From an uncultured Alphaproteobacteria bacterium (GTDB lineage: Bacteria > Pseudomonadota > Alphaproteobacteria > Micropepsales > Micropepsaceae), in the NCBI GenBank assembly GCA_903857685.1, contig CAIOFO010000126.1, forward strand, positions 1-50,320: a stretch of DNA of 50,320 nt, in the 5' to 3' direction. Positions 1 to 7,053 of the stretch are shown here, piece after piece; position 1 is the stretch's first letter; every line of letters starts with the position of its first letter. Under the pieces are notes generated by a model. That model saw nothing but the letters and a program-made list of their open reading frames with translations, had not been told where the DNA came from and searched no databases. The position numbers and the translations under genes were made by a program.

Positions 1-450
1 CAGATTCTCCTGGGCAAAGATCATCGCGCCCTGCTTGGCGAAAAAACCGTTGCCGCCGGTATGGTCGGAATGGGCATGGCTGTTGACCAGGATCTTGATC
101 GGGCCTTGCGTGAAGGTGCGGATCGCCGCCAGGCTCTTGGCGCCCACCGGCTCGTTTTCCGAATCCACCAGCAGCACGCCGTCCGGCCCGAACAGCACCG
201 CCATGCGCCCGCCCGAGGAATCGGGATGCGCCGTATCCACCCCGGCATTGCCGTGCAGCACATAGAGATTGGGCGACAGTTTTTCCGTCACCATGATCTT
301 CACCTTGCTGAAATCGGTCTTGTAGCCTGGCGGGAAAGTGTAGGGGCCCTTGCCCACCGGCACGACCTGGATGGGATATTTGTCCTGCGCCACAGCCGGA
401 ATCGCCGCCAGCGCGGCCGCACCCAGCAACAACCATGCGATCCTTTTCAT
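1..450 (-). CDS. Secreted metallo-beta-lactamase-fold hydrolase (C-terminus outside window)
   Basis: The gene reads in from the minus strand and is cut by the window edge, so only the first 150 residues are visible. Residues 1-21 form a signal peptide ending near AVAQ, so the protein is exported. At residues 125-130 lies the HxHxDH zinc motif (SHAHSDHTGG), the hallmark of the metallo-beta-lactamase superfamily. The remaining zinc ligands would be beyond the edge. The stretch before the motif (VLFGPDGVLLVDSENE) is the usual beta-strand pair in these hydrolases. The family covers lactamases, glyoxalases, lactonases and many unknown hydrolases, so no substrate can be named. The start ATG at 450 follows a purine-rich leader (GGAGGATGG) and precedes a well-formed signal peptide. 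It runs 17 bases downstream of the HupE-like gene on the same strand and may be its operon partner. Confidence 0.85.
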   Translation of the reverse strand, partial: MKRIAWLLLGAAALAAIPAVAQDKYPIQVVPVGKGPYTFPPGYKTDFSKVKIMVTEKLSPNLYVLHGNAGVDTAHPDSSGGRMAVLFGPDGVLLVDSENEPVGAKSLAAIRTFTQGPIKILVNSHAHSDHTGGNGFFAKQGAMIFAQENL

Positions 451-467
451 CGTTTCCATCCTCCGGT

Positions 468-1817
468 TCAGGGCATCTTGGGCGATTCATCGGGTTCGGG
501 ACTGAACCAGCGCTGCGCCACCAGCGACACCAGCCACAATATCGCGGCCAGGCCCACGGCGACAAGCGTCCAGTCCAAAAGGCTCACCAGCCCGCCGCGC
601 GTGATGGTCGGCCAGGGGAAACGCTGCAGCACCGCCAGCCGGTCGCCCATCCAGTGCCAGGCCTGGTGCGCGACGATGGCCGAAAGGATGATGGTCCCCA
701 CCCACTGCGCCACGACATAACGGAACAGCAGGTTCAATGCGGGCACGGTGATGCACAGCACCAGCAGCTGGCCCAGCTCGACGCCGACATTGAAGGACAG
801 CAGCGAGATCAGCATGTGCGAGCCGGCGAACTGCAGCGAATTGCGCAGGATGAAGGAAAAGCCGAAGCCGTGCACCAGGCCGAAGCAGAAGGTGATGATC
901 CAGCGCCGCGCCGGGTTCAGGATCACGATATTTTCCAGCGCCATGTAGAATATGGAAACCGCGATCAGGAACTCGATCAGCGGCGGAAACCACTGCGCAT
1001 CGGGGGCGTAATTGTAGGCCGACGCCAGCAGCGTGATGGAATGCGCCACGGTGAAGGCGGTGATGATGGGAATGAGCGGCCGCACCCGGCGGAACGGAAT
1101 GATCAGGCACAGCAGGAAGAGCATGTGATCGGTGCCTTCCAGGATGTGCCAGAAGCCCATCACAACAAAGCGTTCCGCCGCGTGGTACCAGCGCGGATCC
1201 AGCCGCACCAGCCCGGCATCGCCTTCCAGCTCGTAGGCGCGGATGACCCCGTCCGGCGGCATGAACTGCACCGCCGTCACTTCGTGGATCGCCAGCCGGT
1301 CGAACACGGCATGGACCGAAAAGTAATCCTGGTCCGACTGGATGGGATATTCCACCAGCACGTCCAGGATGCCCTGCTCCCAGTACAGCGTTTCGCTGGC
1401 GGGCAGCGGCGGCCCCATCACATGCGCCAGCGCCCCCTCATAGGTGGCGAAGGAAGGATCGGAATCCAGCGACATGCGCGTGGAAACGATGCGCGGCGCC
1501 GGCAGCTTCCGGTCGCCCTCGAAGACATCCAGATTGTTCAGCAGCGCCAGCTTGGCGGCGTCATGCAGGAAGGGATCGACCTTGCTGAGGTCGACATAAT
1601 CCTGCTGCTTGCGGGGATATTCCGCGTCCTGGATCGAGGCCAGCGGCATGCGCATCAGCACCTGCAGGGTGTGGCCCTGCGGCTTGACATACATCTTAAC
1701 CAGGATGTCGAGCGGGATGTCGTGCGCGGCGGCCGGCGTCACGAAGGCGGGCGCCAGATACAGAAATAGCGCCGCCAGTAATATTGCAAACCGGCTAAGC
1801 GCTATCCTGTACGGCAT
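468..1817 (-). CDS. HupE/UreJ-type membrane protein
   Basis: This is a 449-residue protein. Residues 1-31 are a signal peptide ending in AAA-H. A soluble extracytoplasmic half follows (about 32-235), then a membrane half with about six or seven helices. The membrane half carries the motifs HILEGTDHMLFLL, FTVAHSITL, FGLVHGFGFS and SFNVGVELGQ, typical of the HupE/UreJ_2 group. Canonical HupE and UreJ proteins are small nickel or metal permeases of hydrogenase and urease loci. This longer version with an N-terminal domain is common in alphaproteobacteria and its substrate is unknown. The conserved His and Asp/Glu residues in the helices fit a metal pathway, but no hydrogenase or urease gene is nearby. 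It lies 17 bases downstream of the NHL-protein gene and just upstream of the hydrolase, all on the minus strand, so a three-gene operon is likely. Confidence 0.85.
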   Translation of the reverse strand: MPYRIALSRFAILLAALFLYLAPAFVTPAAAHDIPLDILVKMYVKPQGHTLQVLMRMPLASIQDAEYPRKQQDYVDLSKVDPFLHDAAKLALLNNLDVFEGDRKLPAPRIVSTRMSLDSDPSFATYEGALAHVMGPPLPASETLYWEQGILDVLVEYPIQSDQDYFSVHAVFDRLAIHEVTAVQFMPPDGVIRAYELEGDAGLVRLDPRWYHAAERFVVMGFWHILEGTDHMLFLLCLIIPFRRVRPLIPIITAFTVAHSITLLASAYNYAPDAQWFPPLIEFLIAVSIFYMALENIVILNPARRWIITFCFGLVHGFGFSFILRNSLQFAGSHMLISLLSFNVGVELGQLLVLCITVPALNLLFRYVVAQWVGTIILSAIVAHQAWHWMGDRLAVLQRFPWPTITRGGLVSLLDWTLVAVGLAAILWLVSLVAQRWFSPEPDESPKMP

Positions 1818-1834
1818 GACTTGAACGCCAGGCC

Positions 1835-3097
1835 TTACTTGTTGGCCTGCGGCGTTCCCTGATCCATCTTGGTGACCGGCGCCATGCCCTTGTAGACGAA
1901 GCGCTGGACGCGTTTACCCTCATAGGTCTCGGTCGTGTACAGATTGCCTTCATGGTCGATGGCGATGCTGTGCACGGCATAGAACTGGCCGGGCTGGCGG
2001 CCGCCGTCGCCGAAATTGGTGATTTCGGCCAGCGACTGGCGGTCGATCACGCGAATCCTGTCGGCCACGCCGTCCGCCATGAAGATGAATTTCTGCTGCG
2101 GGTCCTTCGAGAAGGCGATGTCCCAGACCGAACCGTCGCTGCGCGCGTTGGTGTGGTAATAGGCTTCCTTGACGAATTTGCCGTCGGTGGTGAAGACCTG
2201 CATGCGGTCATTGACGCGGTCGCAGACATAGACGAAGCGGTCCACCGACACGTCGGCGCAATGCACAGGGTTGCGGAACTGCTGCACATGGCCCGAACCG
2301 GGCGTGCCCGGTGCCGCCGCGGGATCATAGATCGGCATCGGCGTGTCATCCGGCTTGTTGCCATAGGCGCCCCACCAGCGTTTCATTTTGCCGGTATCGA
2401 CATCCAGCACGGCGACGCGCTTGTTCAGGTAGCCGTCCGAGATATAGGCCTCGTTTTCCTTCTGGTCGAAGGAGATCTTGGCGACGCGGCCGAAATTGTT
2501 CGGATCGTTGCTGCCGCCCTCGAAGCCGGCGACCTGGCCTTCGCCGCTGCCGGCGGCGGCGGTGGCCTTGCGGCGCGCGCCTTTCTTGCCGTACTGGGCG
2601 ATGAACTTGCCGTCCTGGGTGAATTTCAGGATGTGGGAGTCCGGGCCGCCATTGCCGCCGATCCAGACATTGCCCTTATAGTCCACGGTGATGCCGTGGT
2701 TGGATTCCGGCCAGTCGAAGCCCTCGCCCGGGCCGCCCCAGTGGCGCAGCAGCGTGCCGTCCTGGGCGAATTCCAGCACCGGCGGAGCCGCCGTGCAGCA
2801 ATCGCCGCCATTGGAGTCGATCAGCTTTTCCTTCTTGTCCAGGGTGGAGGCGCCGCGATGGATGATCCAGATATGGTCGTTGGCGTCCACGGTCACGCCG
2901 ATGGCCGAGCCGAGCACCCAGTGATTGGGCAGCGGCTTGGGCCACATCGGGTCGACCATGAATTTCGGCGCCATCACGGACTGGGCCTGGGCGCTGCCGC
3001 CATGAGTCAACACGCCCTGTCCCACGACAAGGCCGGCCATCAGCACGGCAAGGCTGCTGCCGATCATGAAATTTTTCGAACGGATAAAGCTTTTCAA
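1835..3097 (-). CDS. Secreted NHL-repeat beta-propeller protein
   Basis: The 420-residue product starts with a signal peptide (basic MKSFIRSKNF, then a hydrophobic stretch, cleavage near SAQAQS at about residue 40). The rest has repeated units of the NHL type, for example GVTVDANDHIWIIHR, GITVDYKGNVWIGGN and SIAIDHEGNLYTTET. These predict a six-bladed propeller related to the lyase domain of peptidyl-amidating monooxygenase. Such proteins bind ligands or act as lyases outside the cytoplasm, and no catalytic residues can be assigned here. It is the first gene of the minus-strand set running toward position 1. The leader holds GGGAGG about 15 bases before ATG 3097. The long intergenic space upstream (3098-3367) probably holds its promoter. 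Confidence 0.85.
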   Translation of the reverse strand: MKSFIRSKNFMIGSSLAVLMAGLVVGQGVLTHGGSAQAQSVMAPKFMVDPMWPKPLPNHWVLGSAIGVTVDANDHIWIIHRGASTLDKKEKLIDSNGGDCCTAAPPVLEFAQDGTLLRHWGGPGEGFDWPESNHGITVDYKGNVWIGGNGGPDSHILKFTQDGKFIAQYGKKGARRKATAAAGSGEGQVAGFEGGSNDPNNFGRVAKISFDQKENEAYISDGYLNKRVAVLDVDTGKMKRWWGAYGNKPDDTPMPIYDPAAAPGTPGSGHVQQFRNPVHCADVSVDRFVYVCDRVNDRMQVFTTDGKFVKEAYYHTNARSDGSVWDIAFSKDPQQKFIFMADGVADRIRVIDRQSLAEITNFGDGGRQPGQFYAVHSIAIDHEGNLYTTETYEGKRVQRFVYKGMAPVTKMDQGTPQANK

Positions 3098-3343
3098 ATC
3101 AACCTCCCTGGAGCGGGAGGGTAATCAGTATTACCGTTACCCCCCTCGAATGATGACGAGAATTACACGGAGTCTGGCGGGGTACAAGCGGCGCGGCCCG
3201 GCGCTCCCTTGCGGATTTCCCGGCGCGCAAATGTTTGCCGCAGTGCGGCAGAAATCGGTCGGGGACCGGCCGATGCAGCACTGTATATATGTATGTATGC
3301 CGCGACACCGCCCCGATGGTCCTGCCTGCCGCCCTTGCCATGG

Positions 3344-3360
3344 CTCCCCATATTGGGGAG
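3344..3360 (+). promoter_or_regulatory. Inverted repeat overlapping the ribosome binding site of the Cys-cluster gene
   Basis: CTCCCCA-TAT-TGGGGAG is a perfect 7+7 base inverted repeat. Its right arm contains the only good Shine-Dalgarno sequence (GGGGAG) for the ATG at 3368. In RNA it would form a short hairpin hiding the ribosome site; as DNA it could be an operator. The core TCCCCAATATGGG (opposite strand) recurs at 16591-16603. Which role applies, if any, cannot be decided from sequence. Confidence 0.5.
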
Positions 3361-3367
3361 GCCTGCA

Positions 3368-3886
3368 ATGACGGCGCGGCAATGCGCAAGCTGCACATTG
3401 TGCTGCAAGGTGCTGGGAATCGCGGCGCTGGAAAAGCCGATCGGCGCCTGGTGCCCGCATTGCAGGCCCGGCGCGGGCTGCGCCATCTATGACGACCGCC
3501 CCCGGGAATGCCGCGGCTTTATCTGCGGCTGGCTGCGCGACGAAAGGCTGGGCGAGGAATGGTACCCGAAAAAATCCAAGATCGTGCTCACCTACGAACA
3601 GGACCGCTTCGTCGCCCATGTGGATCCCGGCGCGCCGGGCGCCTGGAAAGAGGAACCCTATTTCTCCGCCCTGCACCGCATGATGCTGGCCAACTTGCCG
3701 GCGGGAAAGCCGGTCTATGTCGCCATCGGCCGCCAGCACATCCTGCTGCTGCCGGACCGCCAGCAGGATCTGGGCCTGCTGGACGAAAGCGATGAAGTCG
3801 AGTTGGCGGCGGTGGAGCGGCCGGCGGGGCGGGAATACCGGGTGACCATTCATCGCGGCGTGCGGGCGGCCAGGCCCGCGCCCTGA
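3368..3886 (+). CDS. YkgJ-like cysteine-cluster protein
   Basis: This is a 172-residue cytoplasmic protein whose N-terminus is packed with cysteines: C6, C9, C12, C13, C29, C32, C38, C48 and C53. The order CxxCxxCC...CPHC...C.IYxxRPxxCRxF is that of the YkgJ/zinc- or iron-chelating family, which binds a metal or iron-sulfur cluster. The function of these proteins is unknown. The C-terminal 100 residues are less conserved and contain no recognised domain. I chose ATG 3368 because GGGGAG lies 7 bases upstream and the cysteine motif begins at once; a longer reading upstream gives low-complexity sequence. The gene ends 11 bases before the convergent receiver gene, so it is a single-gene unit. Confidence 0.8.
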   Translation: MTARQCASCTLCCKVLGIAALEKPIGAWCPHCRPGAGCAIYDDRPRECRGFICGWLRDERLGEEWYPKKSKIVLTYEQDRFVAHVDPGAPGAWKEEPYFSALHRMMLANLPAGKPVYVAIGRQHILLLPDRQQDLGLLDESDEVELAAVERPAGREYRVTIHRGVRAARPAP

Positions 3887-3897
3887 TATGCGCCGGC

Positions 3898-4278
3898 CTA
3901 GGGCACGGCGTCCATGGCGGCGCGGATCAGCGCCAGAAGCTCGCCCACATCGACGGGCTTGTTCAGCACGATCAGCGCGCCGGCCTCCAACAGCGCGGCA
4001 TCGCTGGCGGAATTGCGCCGGCCGCTGACCACGATGACCGGCATTGTTACACCGCGCGACCGCAGCTTCTCCAGCACTTCCAGTCCGCTCAGCCAGGGCA
4101 TGTGCAGATCCAGCACCAGGCAGCCGGCCCGCGCCGGATCGAAGCCGCCAAGGAATTCGGGCGGCGAGCCGAAGGCTTCACAGGCAATGCCGTGCGACGT
4201 CAGCAGAAAGCAGAGCGAATCCCGCACCGCCTCGTCGTCATCCAGCACATAGACGAGCCTGCCCTTGCCGCCGGTCAT
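3898..4278 (-). CDS. Receiver-only FixJ-type response regulator
   Basis: The 126 residues make one receiver domain and nothing else. The acidic pocket is D13-D14-D15, the phospho-acceptor is D57 in LVLDLHMP, and the conserved Lys sits in NKPVD near residue 108. The nearest family is FixJ-like (VYVLDDDEAVRDSL), but the LuxR-type DNA-binding half of FixJ is absent. It overlaps the upstream FixL-like kinase by four bases (ATGA), so the two are co-translated and are very probably a cognate pair. Without an output domain it must act by protein contact, as a phosphate sink, or as a phosphate relay to another protein. A complete FixJ encoded 12 kb away (15954-16571) could be an alternative target of the same kinase. 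Confidence 0.9.
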   Translation of the reverse strand: MTGGKGRLVYVLDDDEAVRDSLCFLLTSHGIACEAFGSPPEFLGGFDPARAGCLVLDLHMPWLSGLEVLEKLRSRGVTMPVIVVSGRRNSASDAALLEAGALIVLNKPVDVGELLALIRAAMDAVP

Positions 4279-5792
4279 GACGCCGCATCATTCTCGCCAT
4301 CCTCGGGCGTCGGCGGCACGGGAAGCAGGATCTCGAAGGTGGCGCCGGAACCATTGCCCGGCAGGGCGCGTATCCGTCCGCCATGCGCCTCCACGATGGA
4401 CCTGCAGATATTCAGGCCGATACCCATCCCCTCCAGCTTGCTGGTGACGAATGGTTGAAACAGGTTGCTGAATATTTCTGGCGACAGGCCAGGGCCGCTG
4501 TCGCGAACGATGATCCGCGCCTGGTCCGGGCCCAGGCGTTCCGTTCGCAGGCTCAGCTCCCGCCGCTCCACGCCCGCCATGGCGTCTATGCTGTTGCGCA
4601 CCAGATTGACCATCACCTGCTGGATCTGGACCTTGTTGATCCGCAGCTTCGGCAATTGCGGGTCCATATCCAGCCGCACCCGGATTTTCAACTGGGCGGT
4701 GCCGACAAGCGCCAGGCCGACCGCCTCCTCGATCACGGCGTTGATGTCTTCCGGCGACTGCTGGATTGAGCGCTTCTCCATGAATTCCCGCAGGTGGCGG
4801 ATGATGGTGCCGGCCCGCCCGGTCTGGGTGGCGGCCTTGGCCATGGCGTCGCGCGCGGTCTGGATCTGGCGCGGCATCGGGTCCGAAGCCAGCAGCCGCT
4901 GCGCCGCCCGGACATAGTTCATGATCGCGGACAGCGGCTGGTTCATTTCATGGGCGATGGCGGCGCTCATCTGGCCCATTTCGGTGAGGCGCGCCACATG
5001 CGCCAGCTGATCCTGCAATTCCCGCGTGCGAATTTCCGCGCGCCTCTTCTCGGAGAAGTCCCGCACCGTCTTCGAGGCGCCGACAATATGGCCATCGCCG
5101 TCCTTGATCGGCGCCACCGAAAGCGAAACGAAGATTTCCTCGCCGTTTCTGCGGCGCCGCACGGTCTCGTAATGCCGGATTTCCTCGCCGGCATGGAGCT
5201 TGGCCAGGATCTCCGCCTCCTCCGCCAGCAATCTATCCGGAATCAGGATGGAGATATGCTTGCCCACCGCTTCCTTGGCGCTATAGCCGAAAATGCGTTC
5301 CGCCGCCGCATTCCAGCTGGTGATGGTGCCGTCTATCGTCTTGCTGAGGATGGCGTCGTCCGAGTAACGCACGATCTGCGCCAGCAGGCTGCTGGCCTCG
5401 CCATGCTGAGCGGTTTCGGCGCGCAGCGCCGTCAGGTCATGGATGATGCCGACGAAGATCCGCGCACCGTCCAATTGTCCCTCGCCCACCGACAGGTACA
5501 TGGGGAAAGTGGAAAGGTCTTTGCGCTGCCCGTTCACTTCACGGCTCAGGCCGATGATGTGCTTCTCGCCTGTATTGCGGTACTGGGAGATATGCCCGTC
5601 ATGCTCGCTCCGCTGCGGCGCCGGCACCAGCATGCTGACGTTGCGGCCCAGGACCTCTCCCGGCGCATAGCCGAACAGCTTTTCGCAGGCGGGATTGTAG
5701 GCTTTGATGCCGCCGCGCTCGTCGATCACGATGACGCCGTCGACGGCGGTCGCCATCACGACGTCAAACAGCTGATCGGTTGGCCCAATCAT
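4275..5792 (-). CDS. fixL: FixL-like oxygen-sensing PAS histidine kinase
   Basis: This 505-residue soluble kinase has PAS domain 1 (about 5-125), PAS domain 2 (about 135-255), HisKA with phospho-acceptor H281 (AHEMNQPLSAIMNY) and a C-terminal HATPase (N-box NLVRNSIDA, then RDSGPGLSPE and GMGIGL). PAS 1 matches the FixL heme pocket residue by residue. H64 in RSEHDGH corresponds to the proximal heme His (H200 in Bradyrhizobium FixL), H78 to H214, and R84 in HIIGLSR to the distal R220, with I79, L100 and V102 filling the oxygen side. This is strong evidence for a heme-based oxygen sensor. There is no membrane segment, as in the soluble FixL type. ATG 5792 has GGGGA upstream; the GTG 15 bases earlier is less likely. 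It is translationally coupled to a receiver-only partner instead of a full FixJ. Gene symbol given by homology. Confidence 0.88.
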   Translation of the reverse strand: MIGPTDQLFDVVMATAVDGVIVIDERGGIKAYNPACEKLFGYAPGEVLGRNVSMLVPAPQRSEHDGHISQYRNTGEKHIIGLSREVNGQRKDLSTFPMYLSVGEGQLDGARIFVGIIHDLTALRAETAQHGEASSLLAQIVRYSDDAILSKTIDGTITSWNAAAERIFGYSAKEAVGKHISILIPDRLLAEEAEILAKLHAGEEIRHYETVRRRRNGEEIFVSLSVAPIKDGDGHIVGASKTVRDFSEKRRAEIRTRELQDQLAHVARLTEMGQMSAAIAHEMNQPLSAIMNYVRAAQRLLASDPMPRQIQTARDAMAKAATQTGRAGTIIRHLREFMEKRSIQQSPEDINAVIEEAVGLALVGTAQLKIRVRLDMDPQLPKLRINKVQIQQVMVNLVRNSIDAMAGVERRELSLRTERLGPDQARIIVRDSGPGLSPEIFSNLFQPFVTSKLEGMGIGLNICRSIVEAHGGRIRALPGNGSGATFEILLPVPPTPEDGENDAAS

Positions 5793-5934
5793 GGTTTTCC
5801 CCTGCACCGGGGGCTTGGCGATTCTTGTGGGCCATGGCCGCCGACACTTGGCAAGCTTAGGCCATTACGCGGCGCCCAACATTACAATTATGATGGAGTG
5901 GAGATGTTGAATTCTTCCCGGTCCCGGCGAACCG

Positions 5935-6135
5935 CTAGTCCTGCTGCCCGCCATAGCCGTAATCCGGCGCCTGTTGCGCTGCGGGATCGGCATGGCCGGT
6001 GATGGAAGCAAGCGATTCCAGCGAAGGGCCGGGCGGCACGTCAATTGGCGACAAATGCGGCGCCAGCACCGCAACAAAGGCGGTCCAGAACAGCGCGCGC
6101 AGCACCATGGCGATCTTGTCGCTGGAAAAACGCAT
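5935..6135 (-). CDS. Small membrane-anchored protein, unknown
   Basis: The 66-residue product has one hydrophobic segment (about residues 9-27, VLRALFWTAFVAVLAPHL) and a short polar tail ending in YGYGGQQD. It resembles no family I can name. Its start lies 3 bases after the stop of the 59-residue gene upstream, so the two are an operon. The FixL-like gene follows on the same strand after 142 bases, so co-transcription with the sensor is possible. A membrane partner for a soluble sensor would make sense but is only a guess. Confidence 0.6.
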   Translation of the reverse strand: MRFSSDKIAMVLRALFWTAFVAVLAPHLSPIDVPPGPSLESLASITGHADPAAQQAPDYGYGGQQD

Positions 6136-6138
6136 GCC

Positions 6139-6318
6139 TCAACCCGCGCGGTTGCTGTTGGCAGGGCGCGACGCCGGACGGGCATTCTGCCTGCGGCAGG
6201 CGTCTTCCAGTTCGCAGGCCGTCCGCAGCATCAACTCATTGTAGGAGGTATCGCCGGTTTCGCCGGCCATCTGGCGAAAATAATTGGCCAGGTCTTCCAG
6301 ACGTCTTGCTTCTGCCAT
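6139..6318 (-). CDS. Small helical protein, unknown
   Basis: This 59-residue, charged, probably all-helical protein begins MAEARRLEDLANYFRQ and includes ELMLRTACELEDACRRQ. I do not recognise a named family; short proteins of this style are common beside regulators in alphaproteobacteria. ATG 6318 is preferred over the TTG 15 bases upstream because the helical pattern starts there. It is the first gene of the short minus-strand unit leading into the 66-residue membrane protein. The gene diverges from the receiver gene at 6555, so the 236 bases between them probably hold two promoters. Confidence 0.55.
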   Translation of the reverse strand: MAEARRLEDLANYFRQMAGETGDTSYNELMLRTACELEDACRRQNARPASRPANSNRAG

Positions 6319-6479
6319 GGTCTTAACCCGCAAATTCTGTGCCGCGCCAGCCTGCGCAGATTCGGCGCGCCGCGAAAGTCAGGGATTGTGCCTAGTCAGC
6401 CAATCCTTAACCAGGATACCGGATTTCCCGGCGCGCATTTCCAGGGATTGCGCCGGATAATCGCGGCGGCGCGGCTCCA

Positions 6480-6497
6480 ATAGGGGATAACACCTAT
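6480..6497. promoter_or_regulatory. ATAGG/CCTAT inverted repeat upstream of the receiver gene
   Basis: ATAGG and CCTAT form an inverted repeat with an 8-base spacer, about 58 bases upstream of ATG 6555, where an operator or activator site would be expected. The half-site resembles the arms of the palindrome at 16613-16626. A protein partner is not known. Confidence 0.3.
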
Positions 6498-6554
6498 ATC
6501 GGCTGCGAGCCATACGCCTAGCTTGTCTGTGGTGGCGGTGCTCGGGAGCCTGCA

Positions 6555-6929
6555 ATGAGTCGGAAATCGAAAGCAAAAATCATCATTGTTGATGATGATG
6601 AGGGCGCGCGCGCATCGCTGCGGCTGCTGCTGGAGACCATGGAATTCGCGGTCGAGGATTTCGACAGCGCCGAGGCGCATCTGAGCGCCCTGCCCGGCGA
6701 AGCGCCGGATTGCCTGATTCTGGACCATCACCTGTCGGGCATGTCGGGCCTCGATCTTCTGGTACAGCTGCGTCAGCACGGCATCACCGCGCCCACCATC
6801 ATTATCACCGGCAACGCCAAGGATGTGGAAGCGCGCGCCAGGCGGTCCGGCGTTATCGCCGTCCTGCGCAAGCCGGATGTGGCGGACGCCCTGGCCAGGC
6901 TGCTCGACCAGCTTTTTCCCGGCCATTAG
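6555..6929 (+). CDS. Receiver-only response regulator
   Basis: The 124 residues are a single receiver domain: acidic pocket VDDDEG near residues 13-15, phospho-acceptor Asp in [13 protein letters not shown] near residue 56, Thr in IIITGNA and Lys in LRKPD. There is no output domain. Good Shine-Dalgarno spacing (GGGAG, 8 bases) supports ATG 6555. It is followed after 124 bases by a hybrid kinase that ends in an Hpt domain. Receiver-only proteins often shuttle phosphate to or from an Hpt, so I infer that this is a partner of that kinase. It is distinct from the receiver at 3898, sharing only family-level features. Confidence 0.88.
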   Translation: MSRKSKAKIIIVDDDEGARASLRLLLETMEFAVEDFDSAEAHLSALPGEAPDCLILDHHLSGMSGLDLLVQLRQHGITAPTIIITGNAKDVEARARRSGVIAVLRKPDVADALARLLDQLFPGH

Positions 6930-6938
6930 GCGCAATTG

Positions 6939-6946
6939 GTACGTAC
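6939..6946. promoter_or_regulatory. GTACGTAC palindrome upstream of the hybrid kinase
   Basis: This perfect 8-base palindrome lies in the gap between the receiver and the hybrid kinase, 108 bases before ATG 7054. The same octamer occurs upstream of the FixK-like gene at 13076-13083. FixJ target sites in rhizobial fixK promoters contain GTA(A/C)GTA-like cores, so a FixJ site is possible; this is an inference from a short match. Confidence 0.3.
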
Positions 6947-7053
6947 AACTCCTGATCCCGCCATCGTCCGGCTTTAACCCCCCGGTAGAGCGCCGCGGCC
7001 CATCCTGCCGGCGAGGAAACGTCCCGTGCACGAGGGCGCCAAGGGTGGGCCGC

